DNA of 64,000 nt from Clostridiales bacterium (lineage in GTDB: Bacteria; Bacillota; Clostridia; Lachnospirales; Lachnospiraceae). Numbering within the stretch: the first letter of the stretch is position 1; every line of letters starts with the position of its first letter. The position numbers were made by a program, and so were the translations under genes. The stretch covers positions 1-64,000 of the forward strand of contig JAJQAA010000048.1 of the NCBI GenBank assembly GCA_021204045.1, read 5' to 3'. Shown one piece after another: positions 44,805 through 54,753 of the stretch. The notes beneath the pieces were generated by a model, which made no database searches, had not been told where the DNA came from, and was given only the letters and a program-made list of their open reading frames with translations.

Positions 44805-46064
44805 TTATTCTGCGGACGCCATCCCATTCACATACCAGCGGTAGGTTTCATATGCCTGCAGAAAATCCAGTTCCGCCCTGGTGACGGCCAAGTCTTTGGC
44901 CTCGGCGTTCACGCTGTACTCGTTAAACTCATACTGGGTAATCATTCCGGCATTCCGCCTCTGTTCGGCCAGCTCCACATCACGGGCAGCCGCGGTCTGG
45001 TCGGACAATGCCTGTTCATAGGTCAGCTTCGCGGTCTGCAACGACTGGTACGCGCTGGCTACCGACACGCGCACTGCCTTTTTATTTGCCTCGATTGTCT
45101 TTAACAGGTTCTCTTTTCTGGAATCGGTCTGTGAATTGTCATATTTGCGCTGGTTGATCTGCACAGTATAATTGTTTTCCACCGCAGTTGCCTGGTCCGC
45201 TTCCAGATCAATCGCCTCCACCGCGCTCATATTCACGGAGGGGAGCGCACAGATTTCCGGATCGTCGCTGCCGCTCCAGCCCAGCATCACGATCAGGGAC
45301 TGCCGCGTGCTTTCCACCTGCTGGCGCAGCGTCGCTTCCGTGTTTTCCTGGTTTTGCACGGCTTCCAGCGCGTCGAGAACCTCCGCTTCGGTCGCCATCC
45401 CTGCCTGGTTTTTTATCAGTGTCAGGTTATAGGTGTCCTCCAATGTCTCCCCGGAGGCCTCCGCCTCGGCAAGCTGCAGCTGATAATCATAGTACGCGAT
45501 AAATTTGGACTGGGCGGACATCACCAGATTATCCTCCGCCTGGCTGTAGGTCAGATAATACGTATGGCTGTCTTCTATATTGTCGTCCGCCTGTTCGCGC
45601 AGGCTCTTCGCCTGCAGCTCCAGTTGCAGGTCGCTGACCCGCTCCGACGCGGTGCTGCCGTCGCTTTTGCTGTTTTCAAGGTCATTTGCCAGCGTCAGGT
45701 ACTGGTTGGAAATATCCTTTCTCGTCGTCCCATAGTCCTGGACAAAGGTCCGGTATTCGTACTGGTTGTTCTGCACCGTCACATTATATTCATGGATCAG
45801 ATCCGCGATCTCGTCATACTCCAGCACGTTGTCCTGCAGCCTGCTCCATTCCTCATCCGTCCGGGAAAATTCCGGGCTGGCGGCCAGGGCGGTCAAGGGG
45901 ACCGTGGTCCCCGCAACGCTTACCAGCAGCACCCACGCACAGATCCATCCGCGAATCCGTTTTCTGAATTGGGAAAGTCCGGTGCCGGACAGACGCTGTG
46001 CATATTTGTGTCTCCGCACGTTTATCTGCCGCATTTCTATTTGCCGCATTTTCATCTGCCTCAC
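44805..46064 (-). CDS. TolC-family-like exported coiled-coil protein (2)
   Basis: Signal peptide; LTLIKNQAGMATEAEVLDALEAVQNQENTEATLRQQVESTRQSLIVMLG; AEQRRNAGMITQYEFNEYSVNAEAKDLAVTRAELDFLQAYETYRW. Confidence 0.82.
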   Translation of the reverse strand: MRQMKMRQIEMRQINVRRHKYAQRLSGTGLSQFRKRIRGWICAWVLLVSVAGTTVPLTALAASPEFSRTDEEWSRLQDNVLEYDEIADLIHEYNVTVQNNQYEYRTFVQDYGTTRKDISNQYLTLANDLENSKSDGSTASERVSDLQLELQAKSLREQADDNIEDSHTYYLTYSQAEDNLVMSAQSKFIAYYDYQLQLAEAEASGETLEDTYNLTLIKNQAGMATEAEVLDALEAVQNQENTEATLRQQVESTRQSLIVMLGWSGSDDPEICALPSVNMSAVEAIDLEADQATAVENNYTVQINQRKYDNSQTDSRKENLLKTIEANKKAVRVSVASAYQSLQTAKLTYEQALSDQTAAARDVELAEQRRNAGMITQYEFNEYSVNAEAKDLAVTRAELDFLQAYETYRWYVNGMASAE

Positions 46065-49000
46065 TCTCCTTTTTTTCTGCTCTCACGTTTTGCCTGCCGT
46101 TCTTCTCTCCTTCTGGCCTGTTCCTGCGCTTTCTTAAGCTTCTTCTCCTGGTAGTTCTTCTCATCCTCCGAGCTTCGGCTCAGGAAACTGTAGAACGATG
46201 GCAGCAGCAGCAGACTCAGGATGGTCGACGCGGTAAGGCCGCCGATGTTTACGAGCGCCACGCCCCTCGTCGTGCTTCCGGAGCTCCCCAGTCCGATTGC
46301 CGTCGGAATCATGGAAAGCACCGTGGTCAGCGTTGTCATCAGGATGGGGCGCATACGGGTCGCGCCCGCCTCGATCAGCGCCGTATCCCGGTCCATGGTG
46401 ACCCGGTACTGGTTGACCGTATCGACGTAAAGAATTCCGGAGTTAACCACGGTACCGATCAGCATCAGGAAACCGACCAGAGAAATCATGCTGATCGCGC
46501 TGTCTGCCAGCCACAGCATTCCGAATGCGCCAATCAGGGAGAATGGGATCGTCACCATGACCATCAGGGAGAACTTCGGCGACTCAAACTGCATCGCCAT
46601 CACAACGAATACCAGGAAAACCGCCAGTGCGATCGCGCCTCCCAGCGCTGCGAATTCTTCATTCATTGACTGGTCCATGGAATTGATGCCGGTGGTGACC
46701 GTCGCGGTCAGGTTGGGTGTTACGACCTCCTGGTTGAGCAGCATCTGGGTCTGTTCGTTCGCAATATCCGTAAAGTCCGCGGAGATCGTGATCTTATATT
46801 GTTTATCCTCGCGGGCAATTGATGCCGGGCTGTCCACAAATTCTACCGTCGCGACGTCCGTAAGGAGCACAGAGCTCCCGCTCGAGGTCGGGATCGTCAC
46901 GCCTGTGATCTGATCCAGCGAATCGTAGCTTCCTTCCGGATACTCCACGTTTACCGTGACGCTGTCGCCGTCAATATCCAGCTCCGTCGCCTCGGTGCCG
47001 CCCACGATGCCGCTCATATAGCTGCCGATTTCTGAAGCCGTCAGCCCATAAGCTTTCGCTTTTACCGCGTCCACGGTAATCTCCACAACCGGGCTCGAGT
47101 TCTCCGCATCCGAATGAACCTTGGCAACCTCCGGGCGTTCTTTCAGTTCCTCGACAATTTTGTCCGTGACCTCTTTCACTTCATCATAGTCCGCTCCCAT
47201 CAGGATCGTCTCAAAGCTCTCTCCGAAGGAGGACATGCCGCTCATGGAACCGCTGACGTCAACCGTAATATTACAGTCCGCAATGTCCTGCATCTCCTGC
47301 TTCCACTGGGTCGCGACCTCCGTCGTAGCCATCTTGCGGTCATCCTTCAGATAAGCAGTGATTGACACGTCATCGCCGCCCATTACTCCTCCGCCTCCGC
47401 CGGAGGTCATGTAGCTGTCCAGATCCTCATGCTGGATGATAATGTCTTCCACCTGCTTTGCGATCGCGTCTACCTTCTCTGTTTCCAGGCCCGGACGCGT
47501 CTCGATGCTGATGGAGACCTCCCCGGTATCGTCCGATGCCATCAACTCTGTATCCAGCTGTCCCGCCAGTTTGAAAGATGCAATCAGAAGCAGTACGGAT
47601 ATGATAACGACCATCTTTCGTTTTGGAAGAATTACCCGCATAGCCTTTCGGTAGGCATTCTGCAGATCCGCGATCGGGGTGGACAGCGGCGCCTTTTCTT
47701 TTTCCTCCGGGCGGTACAGCATATAGCACAGCGGAACCACCGCGATTGCTGACAGCAGCGAAGCGACCATACAGAATACGATTGTGTAACCCAGCGGGCC
47801 AAGCATTTGCCCGGTCATACCGGTCAGCATCGCCAGCGGCAGGAATACCACGCATGTCGTTATCGTGGACGCCATAACCGAGGAACCTACAATATTGGTG
47901 CCTTCCAGCGCGTCCTTCGCGTACTCGATCACCCCGCCTTTGCGGCTGTCCGTCACACGGAAACAGCTCTCCAGCACAACGATGGAGTTATCCACCATCA
48001 TGCCGACGCCCAGCGTCATCGCAACCAGAGTGATGACGTTCATCGTCATTCCGTTCAGGCCCATACAGATGAGGGCGGCCAGGATGGACACCGGGATTGA
48101 ACTGCCGACGATCAGGGACGCCTTGATATCGCCAAAGAAGAGCCAGATCACCACCATGGAAATCACCATGGCTAACAGCATGGTAAATGCTACCGCCTGC
48201 AATGACGACTGGATCGAATCCGCGCTGTCATCAATAATGGTAATCCTCAGATCCGGGTCCTCCCGCATCAGGGTCTCGATCGTCTGTTTTACCTGATTCG
48301 ACAGCGAGATCGCGGTAGAACTCTGCTGCTTGGAAATCGAAATGGAAATGGTATCCTCGCCATTGTAGCGCGCGATGCTGTCCGCATCATCCGAAGCACG
48401 GTAAATATTGGCGACGTCCTGCAGATAGACGATGCCGCTTCCCGAGGTGGAAAGCGGAATTTCGGCGAGCAGCTCCTCCGTGTCATAATTCATCTTCGTC
48501 GAAACGGAAAGCTCCTGGCTTCCTACCTTTGTCGTACCCGCCGGATAGGACAGATCTGCCGCCGCGATATCGCTCGCGATTGACGACATCGTCACCCCGT
48601 ACTGGTCCATCTTTTCCTCAATCAGCTCGACGCGTATGTATTCCTCCGAACCGCCGCGGATCGTCGCCTCCGCGACGTCGGAAAGCTTTTCAAATTCCGG
48701 GAGGATATCGTTGTCCACGTAGTTGTACAGGCTGTCCTGGGAGGCATTATCGATGACCAGCACCATATCCGCGCCGGAATTGGAATTCATCTCAATGATG
48801 GTCGGCGTATCGCAGTCATCCGGCAGCTCCATATTGGATACCTGGTCTACCTTTTTCTTCAGGTCATCATAGGCCTCATCCATGTCCGTGCCATACTCAT
48901 ATTCCAGCATGATCATGGAAGATTCCTCGCTGGACGTGGAAGAAATGGTATCCAGGCCGGATAACGTGCTGACCGCGTCTTCAATCGGCTTCGTGACCAG

Positions 49001-49183
49001 CTCACTGACATCCTCCGGGCTCGCGCCGTCGTAGGTCGTCATGATAATCATCATTGACATGTCCATATCCGGCATCAGCTCCATGGACATGCCCGTGACT
49101 GACTGAAAACCGAAAACAATCAGGCAGAGAATACTTAAGACTGCCGTAACCGGCCGTTTGAGAACAAATTTTGTAATTCCCAT
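46061..49183 (-). CDS. RND-family efflux permease (AcrB/HAE1-like, 1040 aa)
   Basis: LKRPVTAVLSILCLIVFGFQSV...MELMPDMDMSMMIIMTTYDGASPEDVSELVTKPIEDAV; FFGDIKASLIVGSSIPVSI; GATRMRPILMTTLTTVLSMIPTAIG. Confidence 0.95.
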   Translation of the reverse strand: MGITKFVLKRPVTAVLSILCLIVFGFQSVTGMSMELMPDMDMSMMIIMTTYDGASPEDVSELVTKPIEDAVSTLSGLDTISSTSSEESSMIMLEYEYGTDMDEAYDDLKKKVDQVSNMELPDDCDTPTIIEMNSNSGADMVLVIDNASQDSLYNYVDNDILPEFEKLSDVAEATIRGGSEEYIRVELIEEKMDQYGVTMSSIASDIAAADLSYPAGTTKVGSQELSVSTKMNYDTEELLAEIPLSTSGSGIVYLQDVANIYRASDDADSIARYNGEDTISISISKQQSSTAISLSNQVKQTIETLMREDPDLRITIIDDSADSIQSSLQAVAFTMLLAMVISMVVIWLFFGDIKASLIVGSSIPVSILAALICMGLNGMTMNVITLVAMTLGVGMMVDNSIVVLESCFRVTDSRKGGVIEYAKDALEGTNIVGSSVMASTITTCVVFLPLAMLTGMTGQMLGPLGYTIVFCMVASLLSAIAVVPLCYMLYRPEEKEKAPLSTPIADLQNAYRKAMRVILPKRKMVVIISVLLLIASFKLAGQLDTELMASDDTGEVSISIETRPGLETEKVDAIAKQVEDIIIQHEDLDSYMTSGGGGGVMGGDDVSITAYLKDDRKMATTEVATQWKQEMQDIADCNITVDVSGSMSGMSSFGESFETILMGADYDEVKEVTDKIVEELKERPEVAKVHSDAENSSPVVEITVDAVKAKAYGLTASEIGSYMSGIVGGTEATELDIDGDSVTVNVEYPEGSYDSLDQITGVTIPTSSGSSVLLTDVATVEFVDSPASIAREDKQYKITISADFTDIANEQTQMLLNQEVVTPNLTATVTTGINSMDQSMNEEFAALGGAIALAVFLVFVVMAMQFESPKFSLMVMVTIPFSLIGAFGMLWLADSAISMISLVGFLMLIGTVVNSGILYVDTVNQYRVTMDRDTALIEAGATRMRPILMTTLTTVLSMIPTAIGLGSSGSTTRGVALVNIGGLTASTILSLLLLPSFYSFLSRSSEDEKNYQEKKLKKAQEQARRREERQAKRESRKKGE

Positions 49184-49200
49184 TTATGCTCAAGCCTCCT

Positions 49201-50337
49201 TTACTCCGCGGTGTCCGCTGTCTCAGAAACGGCTTCTTTTGTCACTTCCGGGCCGTTCTCCGCCGACGCGTTTGTCTCTTTCAGACGGACGGAGGTTCCC
49301 TCGCCCAGCTCCGAACTCCACGTCGTCAGCACCATGTCATCATAGCTGAGCCCGGATTTGATCTCGATCCAGTCCGAATCATACAGACCGGTCTCCACCT
49401 GGATCTTGTGCAGGATACTGCCGTCTGCGTCATAGGTATACACATAAGAAAGGCCGCCGTCATAATAGACCGAGTCCACCGGGATTGCCATGACATTGTG
49501 CACGCTCTGCGATGTCACATACAGTTTTACCGACGATCCGGTCGGAAGCACGTACTCGTCCATACTTTCGTCCATGCGCGCCTTGATTTTGAAAAGCCCG
49601 GTATCGGAATCCGCCATCACACTGACTTCCTGGATGGTTCCCTCGTAGTCTTCACCGTCCTTTTCCACCGTGATGAGGTCTCCCTCCCGGATCTGGTTTC
49701 TCACGCGTTCCGTCACGTAAAACGAGACCACCCGCGCCCCCTGCCCGGAAATAACGCAGAGCAGGTCGCTCGTATTCACCTGGTCAAATTTTTCAATGTT
49801 GCATACCTCCACCAGCCCGGTGATCGGAGCCACGAACTGGCTGTAGGAAATCTGATTGTCGTAGTTTACTTTCGCGTCATTATAGGAAATCTGTGCCGAG
49901 GTAAGCGCGTCCTGGTACTGCTTGTAAGCCTGTTCGGAGATTCCGCCGCCCGCATAGAGAACCGACTGGCGCGCCAGATCATCCTCCGCCTGGCTGAGCG
50001 CAAGTTCCGCGGCGTCCAGCGAATTCTTCGCGTTTTCTACCTGCTTTGTATCGACTTCGCAGAGGGCGTCCCCCGCCCGGACCACCTCGCCCGCCTTGAC
50101 ATAGACCTCGCGCACTTCCCCGGAAACCTTCGGATAAATATAAACCACATCTTCCGGTTCCACACTGCCCACAAGGCCGGTAATCAGGCTGATATCTCTT
50201 GTTTCCGGCGTAGTGACCTCCACCACCGGGTCAGAAACTGCGTCCGCAAACGGGCTGGTATTCAACAGGCGCGACGCCACAGCAAATCCCAGGATCACGA
50301 CAATCGCGCCCCCGGTGATCACAGATTTTTTATTCAT
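49201..50337 (-). CDS. RND/HlyD-type membrane fusion (adaptor) protein
   Basis: MNKKSVITGGAIVVILGFAVASRLL...VYIYPKVSGEVREVYVKAGEVVRAGDALCEVDT; start at MNKKS. Confidence 0.92.
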   Translation of the reverse strand: MNKKSVITGGAIVVILGFAVASRLLNTSPFADAVSDPVVEVTTPETRDISLITGLVGSVEPEDVVYIYPKVSGEVREVYVKAGEVVRAGDALCEVDTKQVENAKNSLDAAELALSQAEDDLARQSVLYAGGGISEQAYKQYQDALTSAQISYNDAKVNYDNQISYSQFVAPITGLVEVCNIEKFDQVNTSDLLCVISGQGARVVSFYVTERVRNQIREGDLITVEKDGEDYEGTIQEVSVMADSDTGLFKIKARMDESMDEYVLPTGSSVKLYVTSQSVHNVMAIPVDSVYYDGGLSYVYTYDADGSILHKIQVETGLYDSDWIEIKSGLSYDDMVLTTWSSELGEGTSVRLKETNASAENGPEVTKEAVSETADTAE

Positions 50338-50631
50338 AAAGTCTCCTTTCTCTGCCTTTTCCCCTATGTGACAGTTCCCATCCAGGCAGGATGGCAAAGA
50401 TTTCAATTCCGTGCTATCTTATCATTTCATCATGAACCTGAATTAAATCGAAGATGAACCCAACATGAAATCACAAAAAAATCACAAATCCCCAAAATAA
50501 GAATTCATTCCCTGTTCATGGAAACGTGGTACAATGTCCGGGAAAGGACTGAGAAAAACCGCAGGTTTTTCGAGGCTCTGCCCAGACGAGACGAGTATTT
50601 CAGAAAACGGAACTTAGAGGAGACCACTGCT

Positions 50632-51312
50632 ATGAAAATGATCCACATCCTGATTGCGGAGGATGACGAATCCCTGCTGAATCTTTACAGCATTTATTTG
50701 AAAAAAGAAGGATATGAAGTCTTTCCCGTCCGAAACGGGCTGGAAGCCTTCGATATCCTTGAAAATAAACATGTTGACCTGATTATAACCGACATTATGA
50801 TGCCGGAGATGGACGGTTACGAATTTGTCCGCCTGCTGCGCAGCCAGAATCCGTCGATCCCCATCCTGATGATCACGGCAAAAGAGGATTTTGCCTCCAA
50901 GCACCACGGCTTTAAGCTCGGGACCGATGACTACATGGTAAAACCCATCAATTTAAACGAACTTCTTCTCCGGGTACAGGCGCTTCTGCGCCGCGCCAAC
51001 ATTACCTCACAAAAGCGTTTGCAGATCGGCACTACCACTCTGGATTACGATTCCCTGACGATTGTTCGCGCGGGAAAATCCATGACCCCTCCGCAGAAGG
51101 AATTTTTCCTTCTTTTTAAACTGCTTTCCTATCCGGATAAAATTTTTACCCGCACACAGCTGATGGATGACATCTGGGGGCCGGGCAGCGATTCGGATTT
51201 ACAGACCATCGACGTACATATCAACCGTCTGCGCAGAAAAATCCAGGACAATCCGGATTTCGAGATTGTGACTGTCCGCGGACTCGGGTATAAGGCGGTG
51301 AGCAAAGCATGA
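50632..51312 (+). CDS. OmpR/PhoB-type response regulator
   Basis: MKMIHILIAEDDESLLNLYSIYLKKEGYEVFPVRNGLEAFDILENKHVDLIITDIMMPEMDGYEFVRLLR. Confidence 0.95.
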   Translation: MKMIHILIAEDDESLLNLYSIYLKKEGYEVFPVRNGLEAFDILENKHVDLIITDIMMPEMDGYEFVRLLRSQNPSIPILMITAKEDFASKHHGFKLGTDDYMVKPINLNELLLRVQALLRRANITSQKRLQIGTTTLDYDSLTIVRAGKSMTPPQKEFFLLFKLLSYPDKIFTRTQLMDDIWGPGSDSDLQTIDVHINRLRRKIQDNPDFEIVTVRGLGYKAVSKA

Positions 51313-52364
51313 AAACATTTAAGCTGCTGACTGCGCTGGTCGTCACGATGCTGGTAACCCTTCATATCGGGCTGTTTGCCTCCAGCGGCGCTGTTTATCT
51401 CCTGGATCGCCTTGGGATTATCCATTTCAACCCATCGATCGCGTGGATCCCTTTCTTTGAACTCAGCACCACTGCCTGCTGCATCTCCATCGCCCTGACC
51501 GCCATCGTCACACGCAAGCTCCTGGCGCCCCTGCATCTGCTTGCGGATTCCATGGAACAGGTCGCCACCGGTGATTTTTCGGTGCGTCTCTCCGAAGCCA
51601 ATCCCGGTCTCTGGATGCATGACGTGAACGTCAATTTCAATAAAATGGTCACAGAACTCAATTCCACGGAACTTTTACAGTCCGATTTCATCCAGAATGT
51701 CTCCCACGAGATCAAAACCCCTCTCGCGGCCATGGACGGGTACGCCACCCTTCTTCTATCCACCAATTTGAATCCGGAGCAGGCACAGTACGCTGAACGC
51801 ATCGCCGCCAGCTGTCACAAGCTTTCTTCCCTCACCGGCAATATCCTGCTGCTCTCCAAACTGGAAAATCAACAGATCATCTCGGAAAAAACTACTTTTT
51901 CTCTGGATGAACAGATCCGCCAGGTCATTCTCACCGCGCAGCCTCTCTGGAGCGCCCGCTCACAGAATATTGATCTGGAGCTTCCCGAGATCAGCTACTA
52001 TGGGAGAGAAGACCTGCTCTGGCAGATCTGGGGGAATCTGTTGTCCAACGCCATCAAATTCACCCCGCAGGGCGGTATGATATCAATCCGGATCGTCGAA
52101 GGGAACGAAAACATCCGCGTAATGATCCGCGACACCGGCATCGGAATGACTGAAGATGTGCAGGCGCATATTTTTGATAAATTCTATCAGGCGGAGGGCA
52201 GCCGCAGCACACATGGGAACGGGCTTGGGCTTGCTCTCGTCAAAAAAATAGTGGCTCTCTGCGATGGGAAAATTTCTGTAGAGAGCCAGCCGGATGTGGG
52301 ATCTGTGTTTACGGTAATTCTGCCGCGGGCAACCCGCAGCCAGCCGGATATGGCCGGCCTGTGA
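51309..52364 (+). CDS. Sensor histidine kinase
   Basis: HAMP; H-box FIQNVSHEIKTPLAAMDGYA; DTGIGMTEDVQAHIFDKFYQAEGSRSTHGNGLGLALVKKI. Confidence 0.95.
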   Translation: MKTFKLLTALVVTMLVTLHIGLFASSGAVYLLDRLGIIHFNPSIAWIPFFELSTTACCISIALTAIVTRKLLAPLHLLADSMEQVATGDFSVRLSEANPGLWMHDVNVNFNKMVTELNSTELLQSDFIQNVSHEIKTPLAAMDGYATLLLSTNLNPEQAQYAERIAASCHKLSSLTGNILLLSKLENQQIISEKTTFSLDEQIRQVILTAQPLWSARSQNIDLELPEISYYGREDLLWQIWGNLLSNAIKFTPQGGMISIRIVEGNENIRVMIRDTGIGMTEDVQAHIFDKFYQAEGSRSTHGNGLGLALVKKIVALCDGKISVESQPDVGSVFTVILPRATRSQPDMAGL

Positions 52365-52660
52365 AGCCATTTTCCATGCAAAAACCGTCCTTTACGAATA
52401 CAACAGCATGACCTTCTACTGCGCCACGCCAGGTTTTCCGGGAATTTTCCAGGATTCTTGTCCTTTGGGATGCGCCATCAGATCGGTTCAAAACCATATC
52501 CAGGGGAAATGTCCGGTTAAGGGCGATTGACTCTGTCTCAATGAATCCGGACAAAAAAATGTATCAGCTGTATGCGGTGTGTTTCTATTCTTAGCGGAAT
52601 CTCGTCATAGGATTTGCGTTCTACAATGGTAAAAAAACAGATGCGATGATCACCCGGTAG

Positions 52661-52865
52661 TTACAGAACTTTCTTGTTATCCGCTCCCGGAGTAATCAGC
52701 AGCGCACCCTTGGCAGTGGCGGCTCCATTAAACATCTTTTCAACCATTGCCTTGAATGCGGAAACAATATCGCCCTCTGTCAGGTACTCGGCGGTTCCCT
52801 TGATCTGGTAGCCCTCCAGAGACCTGGCATCATACAGGGAAATAGCGATTTTTCCATCCGCTTCA
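52661..52865 (-). pseudogene. C-terminal fragment of pyridoxamine 5'-phosphate oxidase family protein
   Basis: ADGKIAISLYDARSLEGYQIKGTAEYLTEGDIVSAFKAMVEKMFNGAATAKGALLITPGADNKKVL*; upstream half replaced by antisense of a MATE gene. Confidence 0.65.
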
Positions 52866-53269
52866 CGGTTGTCACAGGCACCCTGTTCATGGCTCTGGCA
52901 ATCGTTGTTTTCAAGCTTTGCCCTATGGCTGTGGTGTCTCTGTTTGGCTCGGAATCTGAACTTTATAATGAATTTGCCGTTATGTGTATGCGCATCTTCC
53001 TGATGCTTGTTGTAGCAAACGGACTGCAATATTGCACCAGCATTTTCTTTCAGTCTGTCGGGAAGCCGGTGTTGGCATCTGTCAACACTTTCTCGAAACA
53101 GATTTTTCTCGTGCCGCTGGCAATGATGTTGTTATCCCATTTCATGGGTGTGACAGATGTCCTTTGGGCAGGGCCACTGACTGATGGATTGGCATGTCTC
53201 ATCTCCATCGTGTTACTGAGGGGGAATTGGAACACGATTTTCCCTGTGGAAACAGCAAAGAACTCCTGA
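52865..53269 (+). pseudogene. C-terminal fragment of a MATE transporter
   Basis: TVVTGTLFMALAIVVFKLCPMAVVSLFGSESELYNEFAVMCMRIFLMLVVANGLQYCTSIFFQSVGKPVLASVNTFSKQIFLVPLAMMLLSHFMGV. Confidence 0.75.
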
Positions 53270-53327
53270 ATAAAGCAAGACCGAAAGGTTTATGAACAAT
53301 GGTTGTCTTGACATTTTTTCCTGTCTT

Positions 53328-54062
53328 TTATTTTGTGGCTTTGAAATTGATATTTGCTTTGGCGGCCTGAGATATCTGATCTTTGCGTTCGATGTTATAG
53401 ATTCGTCCACTATGCTGAAACATTGCCCCAGTTTGTTTAAAGCGGAAATCAACATTGTATTCGACGCATTGCATCATGGTATTCAGTACCCAGGCATAGT
53501 CACAGACTCTTGCGTCCGGACCGGATTCTCCGCCGCAGGTCACGCATTCGATCGCGTTATGATACAGTTCGAGATATGGACGCAGGTTGATGGATTCAAG
53601 CATTGGCTCGTGTATGATTGACTTATGGAGGATGGGCAGATTCAGGAAAACGGGAAGCCGTTTATTTGTCTGATACTGATTTTCACAGGTGCAGCAGATA
53701 TGTATATTCTCATATCCATTGCCCCAGTCATCCGGGAGACCGACATAGAAGCGTTCAGGTCGCTTGGTGACAAAGTAAAAACCAAGGTCTGATCGTTCTT
53801 TCATCATGGCCCAGGCTTCTGGCCGCCACTCGTCCGCAGCAGGATGAAAGAAATCTGATGTAAAGCAGGTGTAGACATAGTCGCCGTCTGGCTGAAGCTT
53901 ATATTCTTTCTCCCGGTTCTTCCTGATCGGCAGGTTGAAAGAAGATGTTTTTGTAACAACGGAAGAATCCTTGCCAAATTCAGCATCACGGCGATAAACA
54001 TAACAATGGTAGCAGCCGGGACTTATTTTCGTGCAGCCATGCCATGGGTTCCATGTCGCCAT
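53328..54062 (-). CDS. DUF5131-family (phage Gp37/Gp68-like) protein
   Basis: MATWNPWHGCTKISPGCYHCYVYRRDAEFGKDSSVV...VTKRPERF...CVTCGGESGPDARVCDYAWVL. Confidence 0.82.
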   Translation of the reverse strand: MATWNPWHGCTKISPGCYHCYVYRRDAEFGKDSSVVTKTSSFNLPIRKNREKEYKLQPDGDYVYTCFTSDFFHPAADEWRPEAWAMMKERSDLGFYFVTKRPERFYVGLPDDWGNGYENIHICCTCENQYQTNKRLPVFLNLPILHKSIIHEPMLESINLRPYLELYHNAIECVTCGGESGPDARVCDYAWVLNTMMQCVEYNVDFRFKQTGAMFQHSGRIYNIERKDQISQAAKANINFKATK

Positions 54063-54100
54063 AAGGCACCTCCGATCTTTTACATATCAATAGTCTTTTG

Positions 54101-54670
54101 TTACGGACAATCCTGTCCATCTGTAAATATCTTATCTGCGTCTCTTTCCAGGTTTTTCAGAAAATCTCCATTTGATATGACAGGGGACTCTATTTTATAT
54201 CCGCGCCGCTTCAATATGCGGAACTTGAAGTCCAGCAGTTCAAAGGGAACATATAGTGTGCTTGCCGCCTGGAAAAAGAACATGTCGTCATTCAATACCG
54301 ACAGGACGGCATCGTCACTCAACAGTAATTCTGATGCGAATACATTTGCTTCATATTCCTGCGCATCGGTCTCGTCAAACAAAGTGACTTCGTGAAAAGT
54401 AGCTCCGGATGCTTTGGAGGTATGCAGGACACAATGCCCGATTTCATGAGCAAGGACAACTTTCTGCAGAATATCTGGCAGGTCACAGTTAATGGTGATA
54501 TGTTTTTTTCGCCGGTGTGTGATGAAAAAGCCTTTGCAGCAGCCATCATAGGTTCCCATCGGTTCAAGTGACAGAATAATCTTCATGTCACGGGCAAGCT
54601 GGAAGGGATCGCTTTCGCCATATTTTTTCTTTAAATTATTGGCTGCTTTTGCAATCATCTCAATGGTCAA
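54101..54670 (-). CDS. ImmA/IrrE-family metallopeptidase
   Basis: HExxH motif KVVLAHEIGHCVLHT; DAQEYEANVFASELLL. Confidence 0.88.
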   Translation of the reverse strand: MTIEMIAKAANNLKKKYGESDPFQLARDMKIILSLEPMGTYDGCCKGFFITHRRKKHITINCDLPDILQKVVLAHEIGHCVLHTSKASGATFHEVTLFDETDAQEYEANVFASELLLSDDAVLSVLNDDMFFFQAASTLYVPFELLDFKFRILKRRGYKIESPVISNGDFLKNLERDADKIFTDGQDCP

Positions 54671-54753
54671 TCAAATTACTTTCTCCCTGTGTTGGATTAG
54701 CTGAGATTCCATTCCGTTATCGTTCTATCGCAAATGGTGTCCCATAAAACGGA

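Noticed and set aside
49186-50457. 423-aa plus-strand ORF
   Set aside because: Antisense to the HlyD-type adaptor; shadow ORF.
52661-53029. 122-aa minus-strand ORF as one novel protein
   Set aside because: Its N-terminal half is antisense of the MATE fragment; only the C-terminal part is a real (truncated) coding sequence.
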